Source: an uncultured Oxalicibacterium sp.
GTDB lineage: Bacteria; Pseudomonadota; Gammaproteobacteria; Burkholderiales; Burkholderiaceae_D
DNA length: 32,361 nucleotides
Direction: 5' to 3'
Assembly (NCBI RefSeq): GCF_913776015.1
Contig: NZ_CAJYMD010000080.1
Coordinates: forward strand, 1-32,361
Shown here: positions 6,971-18,247 of the stretch, piece after piece
Position numbering within the stretch: the stretch's first letter is position 1
How the letters are laid out: every line of letters begins with the position of its first letter
The notes under the pieces: model-generated
Told to the model about the DNA's origin: nothing
Database searches by the model: none
Seen by the model: the letters and a program-made list of their open reading frames with translations, nothing else
Made by a program: the position numbers and the translations under genes

Positions 6971-8221
6971 CCCAAACACCACATACTTGAGCGAGGTCAG
7001 TCCTTCGAGGCCGACCGGGCCGCGTGCATGCAGCTTGTCGTTGGAAATGCCGATCTCTGCACCCAGGCCATATTCGAAGCCATCGGCAAAGCGCGTCGAG
7101 GCATTCACCATGACGGAAGCAGAATCGACTTCACGCAGAAACTGCATGGCACGCGAGTAATCTTCGGTGATGATGGCGTCGGTATGCTTGGACGAATAGG
7201 TATTGATGTGGGCAATCGCCTCATCAACATCGGCCACGGTCTTGATCGACAGAATCGGTGCCAGATATTCGGTGGACCAGTCTTCTTCGGTCGCCGAAGC
7301 GAGGAAAGGGTAACCGGCCAGAATTGCCTTGGCTTCATCGTCGCAACGCAGTTCGACTTCCTTGGCCTGATACAGCTTCGCCAGTTCGGGCAAGACAGTC
7401 GGCGCAACGCTGCGCGCTACCAGCAAGGTTTCCATCGTGTTGCAGGTGCCGTAGCGATGGCACTTGGCATTGAAGGCAACGTCGAGCGCTTTTTTGTTAT
7501 CGGCCTTGTCGTCGATATAGACATGGCAGATGCCGTCGAGATGCTTGATCATCGGTACCGTGGCTTCGGTCATCAGGCGTGCGATCAGCCCCTTGCCACC
7601 GCGCGGCACGATGACGTCCACATACTGCGGCATGGTGATCAGTTCGCCGACGGCAGCGCGGTCGGTGGTTTCCACGACTTGTACGGCATCTTGCGGCAGG
7701 CCGGCACCGGCCAATCCTTCCTTGACGAGTTTTGCCAGCGCCTTGTTGCAGTGGATCGCTTCCGAACCGCCACGCAGAATGGTCGCGTTGCCGCTCTTGA
7801 TGCAGAGGCCGGCTGCATCGACCGTCACATTCGGGCGCGCTTCATAGATGATGCCGATCACCCCGAGCGGGACGCGCATCTGGCCGATCTGGATGCCGGT
7901 CGGGCGCACTTTCATGTTGGAAATCTCACCAATTGGATCGGGCAGCGACACGATCTGTTCCAGGCCTTCGGCCATCGTCGCAATCGCCTTGTCGGACAGC
8001 GTCAGGCGATCCAGCATTGCCGGTTCCAGTCCATTGGCGCGTGCCGCATCGAGATCGAGCTTGTTGGCCGAGCGCAGGATGTCGGCATCGCGCCGAATAG
8101 CGGCGGCGATCAACTGCAAGGCCTTGTTTTTGGCAGCGCTGTCGGCCTTGGCCATGGCGTGCGATGCCTGACGGGCACGTTCGCCGATTGCCTTCATGGT
8201 GGTTTTGATGTCGGTGGTCAT
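6950..8221 (-). CDS. proA: Gamma-glutamyl phosphate reductase (proline biosynthesis)
   Basis: ProA reduces gamma-glutamyl phosphate with NADPH to glutamate semialdehyde, the second step of proline synthesis. At 423 residues it matches the family length (about 417 in E. coli). Visible marks are [19 protein letters not shown] (residues 122-140), the PRGGKGLI loop (206-213) and the catalytic Cys260 in [14 protein letters not shown]. The frame is open to a TTG at 8263, but the ATG at 8221 fits the family better; neither has a clear ribosome binding site. It lies 143 bases after holA on the same strand, with a weak terminator between them, so it may have its own promoter. No proB is near. Its 3' end is part of a repeat. 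Confidence 0.93.
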   Translation of the reverse strand: MTTDIKTTMKAIGERARQASHAMAKADSAAKNKALQLIAAAIRRDADILRSANKLDLDAARANGLEPAMLDRLTLSDKAIATMAEGLEQIVSLPDPIGEISNMKVRPTGIQIGQMRVPLGVIGIIYEARPNVTVDAAGLCIKSGNATILRGGSEAIHCNKALAKLVKEGLAGAGLPQDAVQVVETTDRAAVGELITMPQYVDVIVPRGGKGLIARLMTEATVPMIKHLDGICHVYIDDKADNKKALDVAFNAKCHRYGTCNTMETLLVARSVAPTVLPELAKLYQAKEVELRCDDEAKAILAGYPFLASATEEDWSTEYLAPILSIKTVADVDEAIAHINTYSSKHTDAIITEDYSRAMQFLREVDSASVMVNASTRFADGFEYGLGAEIGISNDKLHARGPVGLEGLTSLKYVVFGHGEVRV

Positions 8222-8282
8222 GGCAATGATGGGTCTGACAAGTAATTCAGGTACGGCTAACAATAAATAAGGGCGGAACGAG

Positions 8283-8305
8283 AAAAAACACGTTTGCTAT
8301 CGTGT
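8283..8305 (-). terminator. Weak possible terminator after holA
   Basis: In leftward RNA a 5-bp stem ACACG/CGTGT (8305-8301 and 8292-8288) is followed directly by a run of T's (8288-8283). The stem is short, so efficiency is doubtful. It would partly separate holA from proA. Confidence 0.4.
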
Positions 8306-8364
8306 ATTCCGTAACGCGCGGTTGATGTTTTCTACTGGCTGATGCGTGGCGATTTGGTCAACGT

Positions 8365-9381
8365 TCAACCGCGTGCAACTTTCAGCCCCAGTTGCAACAT
8401 GGCGTCCCACGGATCGCCGCTGAAGGCCTTGGCGCGTAAACCTTTCACCATCTTATCGATTTGCGCAGCTTCCTGCAGCGCCGTTTCCAGCGTGGTCAGT
8501 TTGAGTCGGCGCAGGGCGGGTTCCATCAGGCGTTCGCGCGGTCCCCAGATGCGGGCTTCCTTCATCAGTTGGCCGAGCGGCCGTCCTTGCGCCTGGCCAG
8601 ATTTCAGCTTCAGCAAGGTGCGGATTTCTTCGGCCACCGCCCACAGTACCAGCGGCAGCGCCTCGCCTTCGCCCTTGAGTCCTTCCAGCATGCGCACCAG
8701 ACGCGCCGCATCGCCGCTCAGCATGGCTTCGTTGAGCTTGAAGACATCGTAGCGGGCGACATTGAGCACGGCGTCATGCACCTGCTCGAAACTCAGTTGG
8801 CCTTCGGGATAGAGCAGTGCCAGCTTGCGTACTTCCTGATGCGCGGCCAGCAGATTGCCTTCCACACGATCGGCAATGAAATCCAGGCATTCGCGGCTGG
8901 CACCTTGCTTTTGCGCGGCAAGTCGCATGCCGAGCCAGTTCGGCAATTGTGCGCGCTCGACCAAGGGAATATCGATCCAGACGCCTGCCTGCTGCAGGCT
9001 GGCGACCCAGGCCGCCTTTTGCGTTTGCCAGTCGAGCTTGGGCAGCGTGATGAGCGTGACGTTGTCAGGGCTTAGCGATGCAGCGTAATCCTGCAGCGCC
9101 TTGCCGCCATCCTTGCCGGGTTTGCCGGTCGGAATGCGCAACTCGATCAGCTTGCGGTCGCCGAACAGCGATTGCGACTGATTCGCGGCGAGCAGTTCGC
9201 CCCATTTGAAACTGCGTTCGACCACCAGCACTTCGCGCTCGGTCAAGCCTTGCGTGCGTGCGGTCTTGCGTATCTTGTCGGCAGCTTCGAGCGCGAGCAG
9301 GTGCTCGTCGCTGGTGATGATGTACAAACCCGCCAGCGGTTTTGCCAGATGCGAATCGAGCGCGTCGGGCCGCAGTTGCAT
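8365..9381 (-). CDS. holA: DNA polymerase III delta subunit
   Basis: The delta subunit belongs to the clamp loader and opens the beta sliding clamp for loading onto primed DNA. The protein has 338 residues, near the usual 340. Its N-terminus (residues 1-40, ending in LYIITSDEHLLALEAADKIR) and the middle GNLLAAHQEVRKLALLYP stretch are typical of HolA, including the lack of Walker motifs expected for delta. It starts only eight bases after the lptE stop, so the two are probably translated from one message. The leuS-lptE-holA order is common in proteobacteria. Confidence 0.93.
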   Translation of the reverse strand: MQLRPDALDSHLAKPLAGLYIITSDEHLLALEAADKIRKTARTQGLTEREVLVVERSFKWGELLAANQSQSLFGDRKLIELRIPTGKPGKDGGKALQDYAASLSPDNVTLITLPKLDWQTQKAAWVASLQQAGVWIDIPLVERAQLPNWLGMRLAAQKQGASRECLDFIADRVEGNLLAAHQEVRKLALLYPEGQLSFEQVHDAVLNVARYDVFKLNEAMLSGDAARLVRMLEGLKGEGEALPLVLWAVAEEIRTLLKLKSGQAQGRPLGQLMKEARIWGPRERLMEPALRRLKLTTLETALQEAAQIDKMVKGLRAKAFSGDPWDAMLQLGLKVARG

Positions 9382-9389
9382 CGTGCGCT

Positions 9390-9920
9390 CTAGTTGCCTG
9401 CCGGTGCGGCAGTGGTGATCGGCTTGATCGATGCCACGCGGCGCAGGATCTGTTGCACCAGATCGGCCTGCATGTCCTTGTACAGCATGACCGCTTCAGC
9501 TTCTTTGGCAAGCACCTGATTCTCGTTGTACGTCAGGTCGCGCTTCAGAGAAATCTGCGTGGGCGCCAGCAATTGCGCATTCTTGTTGTCGCGCACGGCA
9601 ACTGTCACACGGTAGTAAAGCGCATATTCACGCACGCGGCCCTGGCTATTCAGCGAGAGAATGGTCCGCTCCTGCGTTTCGCCCGTGATGTCGAGGATCG
9701 CTTCCGCATCTTCGGCTCTATCCTTGATCTGCAGCTCACCACTGCCGCGAATATTACGGCGCAAGGCAGCGCCCAGCGTCGAGCTTTCCGGCACGTTGAT
9801 GTAGATGCTCTTGAACGGCAACTCGTCGCCGAGCAGTGAGCCGCGCAACTTGAAGCCGCAGGCCGACAGCAGGGCGGTCGAGCCCAGCGCGAGACAGAGT
9901 AGACGACGATGTTTCTGCAT
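9390..9920 (-). CDS. lptE: LPS-assembly lipoprotein LptE
   Basis: LptE forms the outer-membrane plug complex with LptD that places lipopolysaccharide in the outer leaflet. The 176-residue protein has a lipoprotein signal peptide with the lipobox LLSAC, so Cys21 should be lipidated. CGFKLRGS directly after it is the classical start of mature LptE. The rest, including the tail RDLTYNENQVLAKEAEAVML, is typical of the family. AGGA six bases before the ATG supports the start. It lies 50 bases after leuS and eight before holA, as in many proteobacteria. Confidence 0.93.
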   Translation of the reverse strand: MQKHRRLLCLALGSTALLSACGFKLRGSLLGDELPFKSIYINVPESSTLGAALRRNIRGSGELQIKDRAEDAEAILDITGETQERTILSLNSQGRVREYALYYRVTVAVRDNKNAQLLAPTQISLKRDLTYNENQVLAKEAEAVMLYKDMQADLVQQILRRVASIKPITTAAPAGN

Positions 9921-9970
9921 GTTCGATCCTGCGAGTAGGGTCAGCGAGGGCCAGTTCGATTGCCGAACGA

Positions 9971-12708
<2,738 letters not shown>

Positions 12709-12809
12709 GCGTTTCGCACCCGTCGGGGACAGCGCGACCGGGTGTGTGAAGCATGGATTGCCGTCGTTTGGGTGAAATGCGGCTGGGAAGCGGGTGGCGA
12801 ACCTGCCTG

Positions 12810-13136
12810 TCAGGCCAGTTTCAGGGCGAGGGCGGCTTTTTCGCCATAGTCGGCGTAGCGATCGTTGATGGCGTCGATGCAGAACGCCAGTTCTTCGAGC
12901 AATTCGGGAAAACGGGTTTTGATGACATCGGCATGCGTGATGACGATTTGCAGCACTTCGTTATCCTTGAGTCGGAACCTTGTCATGCCGTCGTCATCGC
13001 GCAGATAGCTCATGCAATCGACCCAGGCATCCATGTTGGCACCATAGAAATCGGGAAAGCCGAACGCTGTTTTGCATGCGGTATGAAAGTCTTCCCAACC
13101 GGCGATCAGTGCGCCGTCGAGTTGCGCGGTCGCCAT
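12810..13136 (-). CDS. Barstar-family protein (ribonuclease inhibitor fold)
   Basis: This 108-residue protein matches the barstar family, whose founding member blocks the ribonuclease barnase. The key stretch is DFYGANMDAWVDCM (29-42): compared with Bacillus barstar YGENLDALWDC, the two inhibitory Asp positions are kept (Asp36, Asp40), while the Trp is shifted by one place. No barnase-like ribonuclease lies within the window, so its target is unknown. Its ATG overlaps the exbD stop as TGATG, a strong sign of translational coupling, so it is the last gene of the bamE-dapB-exbB-exbD block. It may serve as an inhibitor of a distant nuclease or have taken on another binding role; neither is shown by the sequence. 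Confidence 0.82.
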   Translation of the reverse strand: MATAQLDGALIAGWEDFHTACKTAFGFPDFYGANMDAWVDCMSYLRDDDGMTRFRLKDNEVLQIVITHADVIKTRFPELLEELAFCIDAINDRYADYGEKAALALKLA

Positions 13137-13564
13137 CAGTTGCCTCCTTCGGTCGGTACGTCGGTCACGAAGCCGAGCTTTGTCAAACCCTGTGCCTGCG
13201 CGGCTGCCATGATTTGCGCGATGGTTTCGTAGCGTGTGTTCTTGTCGGCGCGTAATTGCACTTGTGGCTGCGGCTGTTGCTTGCCCGCGGTTTCGAGGCG
13301 TTGTTGCAGCACTGTGCGATCAATGGTTTCCTGATTCCAGTACAGCTTGCCGTCGGCATCGATCGACAGAGAAATCGTCGTGCCTTCGGCAGGCGCTGGT
13401 GCCGATTTGACTGCCGGCAGATCAAGACGGATGGCTTGTGTGAAGAGCGGTGCGGCCAGAATGAAGATCACCAGCAGTACCAGCATCACATCCACCATCG
13501 GCGTGACGTTGATTTCCGCCATGGGGGCCGGTCGCCCGTTTTCGTTAAAGCTGCCGAAGCTCAT
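13136..13564 (-). CDS. exbD: ExbD/TolR-family proton channel subunit
   Basis: ExbD is the periplasmic subunit of the proton-driven motor that energises TonB or Tol. The 142-residue protein has a short cytoplasmic start, then EINVTPMVDVMLVLLVIFIL as its single membrane helix with the conserved proton-carrying Asp25, and a periplasmic domain of about 95 residues. It follows exbB by 25 bases and overlaps the barstar gene by one base. There is no clear ribosome binding site, so translation may depend on exbB. Whether the pair serves TonB or another partner cannot be told, since no tonB lies nearby. Confidence 0.9.
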   Translation of the reverse strand: MSFGSFNENGRPAPMAEINVTPMVDVMLVLLVIFILAAPLFTQAIRLDLPAVKSAPAPAEGTTISLSIDADGKLYWNQETIDRTVLQQRLETAGKQQPQPQVQLRADKNTRYETIAQIMAAAQAQGLTKLGFVTDVPTEGGN

Positions 13565-13589
13565 GGTGATGTTCTTGCCGAAAGGGTGG

Positions 13590-14291
13590 TCATGCGCGGG
13601 TTTCCTGTGCCACGCGTGCGCCTGTAGTCAGGTAGGCATGCAGGTCATGCGCGAAGGCATCGAGTTCGGCCAGCGTCAGGCGATTGACGCGCACGAAGGC
13701 GTTGTAGGCCAAAACGGCCGGAATCGCGACGGCCAGTCCAAGCGCCGTCATGATCAGCGCTTCGCCAACCGGGCCGGCAACCTTGTCGATCTGTACGCTA
13801 CCCGATGCCGACACGGCGATCAGTGCATGGTAGATGCCCCAGACGGTGCCGAACAGACCGACGAAAGGCGCGGTCGAGCCGACCGATGCCAGTAGCGTCA
13901 GACCGCTTTCGAGGCGGGCCGACACGCGATTGATTTCCTGCCGCAGCGTGCGCGTGATCAGTTCGCCGGTATCGGTGTTGGCATTGAGCGAATCGGCGGC
14001 CGGTTTGCGATTGGCGGCTTCGACACCTTGTGCGGCCAAGGGCGTGTAGACATATTCGACATCGGCCAGACGCAAGCCGGCAATGGCGTCGGGCAGCGTG
14101 GGTGCCTGCCAGAAGCGCTCGAGTGCCGATGCGCTGCGACGGATGCGCCATGCGCTCCAGCTTTTGGCTAAGATGTAGAACCAGCTCAGGATCGACATTG
14201 CCAGCAGCACATAGGCAACGCCATGCGAAACGGCATCGCCCTGTGCCCAGTAATGGGCGAGTCCCAGGCCGGTATTTGCTGCAACGCTCAT
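13590..14291 (-). CDS. exbB: ExbB/TolQ/MotA-family proton channel subunit
   Basis: ExbB forms the pentameric inner-membrane channel around ExbD. The 233-residue protein has a first helix near residues 25-45, a cytoplasmic loop, and two helices in the C-terminal half. LLASVGSTAPFVGLFGTVWG and the later GEALIMTALGLAVAIPAV are the core signatures of the family. It starts 31 bases after the dapB stop. No Shine-Dalgarno sequence precedes the ATG; instead the bases just before it copy the 16S rRNA 3' end (see findings). No other in-frame start would keep the first helix intact. Confidence 0.9.
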   Translation of the reverse strand: MSVAANTGLGLAHYWAQGDAVSHGVAYVLLAMSILSWFYILAKSWSAWRIRRSASALERFWQAPTLPDAIAGLRLADVEYVYTPLAAQGVEAANRKPAADSLNANTDTGELITRTLRQEINRVSARLESGLTLLASVGSTAPFVGLFGTVWGIYHALIAVSASGSVQIDKVAGPVGEALIMTALGLAVAIPAVLAYNAFVRVNRLTLAELDAFAHDLHAYLTTGARVAQETRA

Positions 14292-14322
14292 GGGAGGTGA
14301 TCCGTATCGAGGTCAGGAAAAA

Positions 14323-15129
14323 TCAGCGCAGGCCGAGCACGTCCTGCATGTCGAACAGGCCGGTCGTGTGCTGGCTCAGGAAGCGTGCGGCACGCAGGCT
14401 GCCGGTGGCATACGAAACGCGGCTCGATGACTTGTGCGAAATCTCGATGCGCTCGCCGATGCCCGCAAACAGCACGGTGTGGTCGCCGATGATGTCGCCG
14501 CCACGCACGGTCGCGAAACCGATCGATGACGGATCACGCGCGCCGGTCACGCCTTCACGCGCCCAGACGGCCACGTCGTTGAGTTCCTTGCCGAGCGCGC
14601 CAGCGATGACTTCGCCCATCTTGATCGCGGTGCCGGACGGCGCATCGACCTTGTGACGATGGTGCGCCTCGATGATCTCGATGTCGTAACCTTCGGAGAA
14701 ATTCTTCGCGGCCATTTCCAGCAGTTTCATTGTCACGTTGACGCCCACGCTCATGTTCGGCGCGAAGACCACGGCGGTCTTTTCTGCTGCCTTGGCAATC
14801 GCTGTCTTGCCTGCTGCGTCAAAACCGGTGGTACCGATGATGACCTTGATGCCATGCGCAGCGCAGTAGTCGAGATGCGTCAGCGTACCTTCCGGGCGCG
14901 TGAAATCAATGAGGAAATCCGCGTCGGCCAGACCCTTTGCGAGATCGGATTCGATCTTCACGCCAGCCGGCTTGCCGAGAAAGGCGGCGGCATCGTTGCC
15001 GATGGCAGGCGAGGAGGGCAGATCGAGTGCGCCAGCCAGTACGGTATCAGGCGCATTCTGAATGGCTTCGATCAGCATCTGGCCCATACGGCCCGATGCG
15101 CCAGCCACGGCGATTTTCAGTTGTGTCAT
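14323..15129 (-). CDS. dapB: 4-hydroxy-tetrahydrodipicolinate reductase
   Basis: DapB reduces the cyclic lysine precursor made by DapA, on the route to meso-diaminopimelate and lysine, using NAD(P)H. The 268-residue protein has the dinucleotide-binding GASGRMG (10-16) and the active-site signature [15 protein letters not shown] from residue 154, where His156 and Lys160 match the catalytic His159 and Lys163 of E. coli. It begins 49 bases after bamE and is followed closely by exbB. The link to an envelope gene cluster makes sense because diaminopimelate builds peptidoglycan. Confidence 0.96.
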   Translation of the reverse strand: MTQLKIAVAGASGRMGQMLIEAIQNAPDTVLAGALDLPSSPAIGNDAAAFLGKPAGVKIESDLAKGLADADFLIDFTRPEGTLTHLDYCAAHGIKVIIGTTGFDAAGKTAIAKAAEKTAVVFAPNMSVGVNVTMKLLEMAAKNFSEGYDIEIIEAHHRHKVDAPSGTAIKMGEVIAGALGKELNDVAVWAREGVTGARDPSSIGFATVRGGDIIGDHTVLFAGIGERIEISHKSSSRVSYATGSLRAARFLSQHTTGLFDMQDVLGLR

Positions 15130-15178
15130 GGAGAACTCGGTAGAGACGGGTTGCTGGATTGTCTGGCGTGCAGCTTAC

Positions 15179-15700
15179 TTATTTCTTTGGTTTGGCCAGA
15201 CGGTCCAGATAATCCTGTTCAGTTGGCAGATCCTCACCACCCTCGAAACGCGATACCAGTCGATCCTGGAAGAATACCGTCACGCGGCTGGTGGTGACTT
15301 CGCCGTTACCCTTTTGCATGCGGAATGCGTAATCCCAGCGATCGGCATGGAACATGTCGGTCAGCAGAGGTGTGCCGAGCAGGAAGATGACCTGATCCTG
15401 CGTCATGCCCGGACGCAGTTGCGCCACCATTTCACGCGAAACGAAGTTGCCTTGCTGGATATCCGGGCGATAAGGGCGCAGAAAGCCGAGGAAACGTTTC
15501 TGCTGCACGGTCTGCACGCTGCTGCCAGCAGCTTGTTCGGTCGCTGCCGCTTTGCTCGCTTCAGCTTCTGCCTTCGGTGCCGGCTCGTCGATCAACGGAT
15601 TTTTCTTGGTTGCACAGCCTGCAACGAGGGCTGCCAGCGTCAGGCATAACGCGCTGACGACGAACGAGGTACGGCCGGACTGGGAAGGCAGGATAGGCAT
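15179..15700 (-). CDS. bamE: Outer-membrane assembly lipoprotein BamE (OmlA/SmpA)
   Basis: BamE is a small lipoprotein of the BAM complex that folds beta-barrel proteins into the outer membrane. The 173-residue protein starts with a lipoprotein signal peptide whose lipobox LVAGC makes Cys29 the lipidated residue. An Ala/Glu-rich linker follows (to about residue 65). The BamE core then shows [20 protein letters not shown] and [17 protein letters not shown]. The frame is open upstream across the fur promoter, so the ATG at 15700 was chosen because it begins the signal peptide. The gene is divergent from fur, an arrangement seen as omlA-fur in other proteobacteria. Confidence 0.94.
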   Translation of the reverse strand: MPILPSQSGRTSFVVSALCLTLAALVAGCATKKNPLIDEPAPKAEAEASKAAATEQAAGSSVQTVQQKRFLGFLRPYRPDIQQGNFVSREMVAQLRPGMTQDQVIFLLGTPLLTDMFHADRWDYAFRMQKGNGEVTTSRVTVFFQDRLVSRFEGGEDLPTEQDYLDRLAKPKK

Positions 15701-15716
15701 AAGAAATCTCGAGCGG

Positions 15717-15746
15717 TTGAGCAATTGTATGAAAACGCTATATGAT
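15717..15746 (+). promoter_or_regulatory. Sigma-70 promoter of fur
   Basis: TTGAGC (15717-15722), an 18-base spacer and TATGAT (15741-15746) lie upstream of fur, giving a leader of about 25 bases. A TACAAT on the other strand (15729-15724) could be the -10 box of bamE, but its -35 region is poor. I found no good Fur box, so autoregulation is not supported here. Confidence 0.62.
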
Positions 15747-15776
15747 AAGGCAGATATTCCTTCAGTGACCAAGAAC

Positions 15777-16202
15777 ATGCCCAACAATCCCTCCGAGCTT
15801 AAAGCCAGCGGCCTCAAGGCGACGCTGCCTCGTCTCAAGATTCTCGACATCTTCCAGAATGCCAAGGTGCGTCACCTGAGCGCCGAAGATGTGTACAAAA
15901 TGCTGTTGGCCGACAATCTTGATGTCGGCTTGGCGACGGTCTACCGTGTCCTGACCCAGTTCGAACAGGCCGGCATCCTGCAGCGCAATCACTTTGAAAC
16001 CGGCAAGGCCGTGTTTGAGCTTAATGAAGGCTCGCACCACGATCATCTGGTCTGTCTCGATTGCGGCAAGGTCGAAGAGTTTTACGACGAAGAAATCGAA
16101 AAGCGTCAGGAAGCGATTGCCAAGCAATACGGCTTCGAAATTGCCGACCATGCGCTGGCGCTTTATGGCCATTGCAAGAGCTGCCAGAAAGCCAAGAAGT
16201 AG
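15777..16202 (+). CDS. fur: Ferric uptake regulator Fur
   Basis: Fur is the iron-responsive repressor of iron uptake and related genes. The 141-residue protein has the winged-helix DNA-binding part up to about residue 80, with [15 protein letters not shown] and [24 protein letters not shown]. The metal-binding part has HHDH (87-90), the first Cys pair CLDC (93-96) and a second pair in GHCKSC (131-136). The Met at 15777 gives the start typical for betaproteobacterial Fur; an in-frame GTG four codons earlier is possible but has no ribosome binding site. It diverges from bamE and meets hrcA at a shared terminator. Confidence 0.96.
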   Translation: MPNNPSELKASGLKATLPRLKILDIFQNAKVRHLSAEDVYKMLLADNLDVGLATVYRVLTQFEQAGILQRNHFETGKAVFELNEGSHHDHLVCLDCGKVEEFYDEEIEKRQEAIAKQYGFEIADHALALYGHCKSCQKAKK

Positions 16203-16230
16203 GTCGCTGCGCACAAGCGCGACATTAAAT

Positions 16231-16265
16231 AAAAACGCCGCCTTCTTTCGAGAGGCGGCGTTTTT
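16231..16265. terminator. Bidirectional terminator between fur and hrcA
   Basis: A perfect 8-bp GC-rich stem CGCCGCCT / AGGCGGCG (16236-16243 and 16253-16260) has five A's before it and five T's after it. It can stop both fur and hrcA transcripts. Confidence 0.95.
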
Positions 16266-16280
16266 ATTTGTGGGCCGGAT

Positions 16281-17312
16281 TCAGGTGCCAGGCGAATGGC
16301 TCAAGGCATTCGATAGCAGTTTGGCGGTGATGTCGACAATCGGAATCACGCGTTCATAGGCCATACGCGTCGGGCCAATCACCCCCAAGGTACCGACCAC
16401 TTTGCCGTTGACGGTATAGGATGAGGTGACCACGCTCATCTGATCCATCGGCACCAGGCTCGATTCGCCGCCAATGAAAATCTGTACGCCGCTGGCCTTG
16501 TTCGATGAATCCAGCAATTGCATCAGGCTGGTTTTCTGCTCAAACAATTCGAACAACTGGCGCAGGGACGCCATGTTCGAGGAAAGGTCGGACACGCTCA
16601 GCAGATTGCGTTCGCCCGAGATGACCACGTTTTCGCTATCGTCATTCATGACATCGCTACCGGCTTCGACGGCGATCTGCATCAGCTGCGTCATGTCGTC
16701 GCGCAGTTGCTGCAGTTCGGTTTGCAGGCGCAGTCTGACTTCATCGAAACTCAGGCCACCAAAGTGCTGGTTGATGTAGTTGGCCGCTTGCGTCAGTTGC
16801 GATGGCGTGTAATCCACTTCGGTCAGCAGCAGGCGATTCTGTACATCACCCGACGGGCTGACGATCACCAGCAAAATGCGTTTTTCTGACAAACGCAGGA
16901 AGTCGATCTGGCGAAAGACCGATTCGCGACGCGGTGTCATGACGATGCCGGCAAATTCGGACAACGACGACAGGATTTGCGCCGCATTTGAAATGACCTT
17001 CTGCGATGAGCCAGTGTGCAGCGAGGACTGCAGGCGCGATTCGACGTTGCTGCTGTCGATGGATTGGACGGTCAGCAGCGTATCGACGAATACGCGGTAG
17101 CCGCGTGGTGTTGGGATGCGTCCGGCAGACGTGTGCGGACTGGCAACGAAACCCATCTCTTCCAGATCGGCCATCACGTTGCGAATGGTCGCCGGCGACA
17201 AATCGAGGCCGGAAATGCGGGACAGTTCGCGCGAGCCGATCGGCTGACCGTCCGCGATATAGCGTTCGATCAGTGCCTTCAGCAGGGTTTGTGCACGATT
17301 GTCGAGTTGCAT
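16281..17312 (-). CDS. hrcA: Heat-inducible transcription repressor HrcA
   Basis: HrcA represses class I heat-shock genes, usually groESL, by binding CIRCE sites; GroEL keeps it active. The 343-residue protein begins with the winged-helix domain: [37 protein letters not shown] and [24 protein letters not shown]-like middle and the ending [17 protein letters not shown] are also typical. The frame is open to 17351, but the ATG at 17312 is the standard family start. A promoter with TACAAT lies only nine bases before it, so the mRNA should have almost no leader. No CIRCE-like inverted repeat was found in the window, so grpE and dnaK here are probably under sigma-32 rather than HrcA. Confidence 0.96.
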   Translation of the reverse strand: MQLDNRAQTLLKALIERYIADGQPIGSRELSRISGLDLSPATIRNVMADLEEMGFVASPHTSAGRIPTPRGYRVFVDTLLTVQSIDSSNVESRLQSSLHTGSSQKVISNAAQILSSLSEFAGIVMTPRRESVFRQIDFLRLSEKRILLVIVSPSGDVQNRLLLTEVDYTPSQLTQAANYINQHFGGLSFDEVRLRLQTELQQLRDDMTQLMQIAVEAGSDVMNDDSENVVISGERNLLSVSDLSSNMASLRQLFELFEQKTSLMQLLDSSNKASGVQIFIGGESSLVPMDQMSVVTSSYTVNGKVVGTLGVIGPTRMAYERVIPIVDITAKLLSNALSHSPGT

Positions 17313-17321
17313 GGTGAACGT

Positions 17322-17351
17322 ATTGTAAATACACGCAATGTCATACGGCAA
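17322..17351 (-). promoter_or_regulatory. Promoter of hrcA, very close to the start codon
   Basis: On the minus strand TTGCCG (17351-17346), an 18-base spacer and TACAAT (17327-17322) form a fair sigma-70 promoter. Only nine bases separate the -10 box from the ATG, so the leader would be about 1-4 bases, and no Shine-Dalgarno sequence is present. Confidence 0.5.
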
Positions 17352-17457
17352 GCTGGATAGCGCTTACCGTTCCTATGCCACATGCTGGCGATCTGCGAAA
17401 TCTCAAGCGGCATCGCAACAGCATCGCCAATGGAGCCCTGTTATTGCCCGTATTGCC

Positions 17458-18162
17458 TTAGCGGCGCCCAAGCCAGGCGACTACATCGTGCAGGGTACGA
17501 AAGTGTGCTGCCGGTTCGATGTCTGCAGGGAAGGGGCGGTCGAAACGGTTCATCCATCCTGCATGCAGCCCGGCATTTTGCGCGCCGGCAACATCGAGCG
17601 ATGGATCGTCACCAATATGGAGCGCCTCATGCGGGGCAATGTCGAGTGCCTCGCAGGCCGCCAAAAAAATCGCGGGATCGGGTTTGGCGGTGCCAAATTG
17701 ATGCGCTGCCAGCGAAACCTCGAAATGATGCGCCAGACCGATGGCGTGTAAGTCGGCAAAACCGTTGGAAATTGAGCCGATACGGTATTGCTGTTGCAGC
17801 GCTGTCAGGCCCGGTGCCACGTCGTCGAATGGCGTGACGGCATTGCGTGCTTCTGAAAACACGGCCATGGCCTCCAGCATGCGTCCTTCATCTTCGCCGC
17901 AGAGCGTGCAGGCATGCGTCAGCGTGGCATGTCGCAATGCCCATAAATCGTAACGGTATTGCGGATTACCGGATTGCAGCTCGGCGCGCAAGGTACGCAG
18001 ATTGTCGATGGTGTAGCGCGCGGTAATACCCGGTGTATGAAGGGCAAGCCAGTCATGGAGAACCTGTTCAGCGCGCTTGATGACGGCTTCGAGCGGCCAT
18101 AGCGTATCGTCGAGGTCGAACAATACTGCCTTGATGTGATGCTTGGAGGGCGTAGCTTGCAT
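17458..18162 (-). CDS. HAD-family hydrolase (subfamily IA)
   Basis: This is a haloacid-dehalogenase-type phosphatase of 234 residues. Motif I is LFDLDDTLW, with nucleophile Asp16 and acid/base Asp18. Motif II is SISNG, motif III the Lys in GTAKPDPAIF, and motif IV IGDDPSLD. A helical cap domain sits between motifs I and II, as in subfamily IA members such as YjjG. These enzymes remove phosphate from small molecules such as nucleotides or sugar phosphates, but the substrate cannot be read from the sequence. The frame extends to 18222; the Met at 18162 gives a compact N-terminus, and 18180 is an alternative. It diverges from nadK. Confidence 0.87.
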   Translation of the reverse strand: MQATPSKHHIKAVLFDLDDTLWPLEAVIKRAEQVLHDWLALHTPGITARYTIDNLRTLRAELQSGNPQYRYDLWALRHATLTHACTLCGEDEGRMLEAMAVFSEARNAVTPFDDVAPGLTALQQQYRIGSISNGFADLHAIGLAHHFEVSLAAHQFGTAKPDPAIFLAACEALDIAPHEALHIGDDPSLDVAGAQNAGLHAGWMNRFDRPFPADIEPAAHFRTLHDVVAWLGRR

Positions 18163-18228
18163 GCGTTGTGCCGAGACCATGCGTTTTGTTATTGCGCATG
18201 TCCCGAAGTGCAATCGAAACATAAATTA

Positions 18229-18237
18229 TGGTCTAAT
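18229..18237 (+). promoter_or_regulatory. Extended -10 promoter of nadK
   Basis: TGGTCTAAT is an extended -10 element (TG-n-TCTAAT). There is no clear -35 box. The start codon follows ten bases later, so the leader would be about four bases, which fits the lack of a ribosome binding site. Confidence 0.45.
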
Positions 18238-18247
18238 CTGCAGCATC

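Noticed and set aside
8317-8373. 9-bp inverted repeat CGCGGTTGA / TCAACCGCG around the holA end
   Set aside because: The 39-base loop is long, one arm lies in holA coding sequence and no T-run follows, so no role is supported.
15765-15779. GTG four codons before the fur ATG as an alternative start
   Set aside because: It lacks a ribosome binding site and the ATG gives the common family N-terminus.
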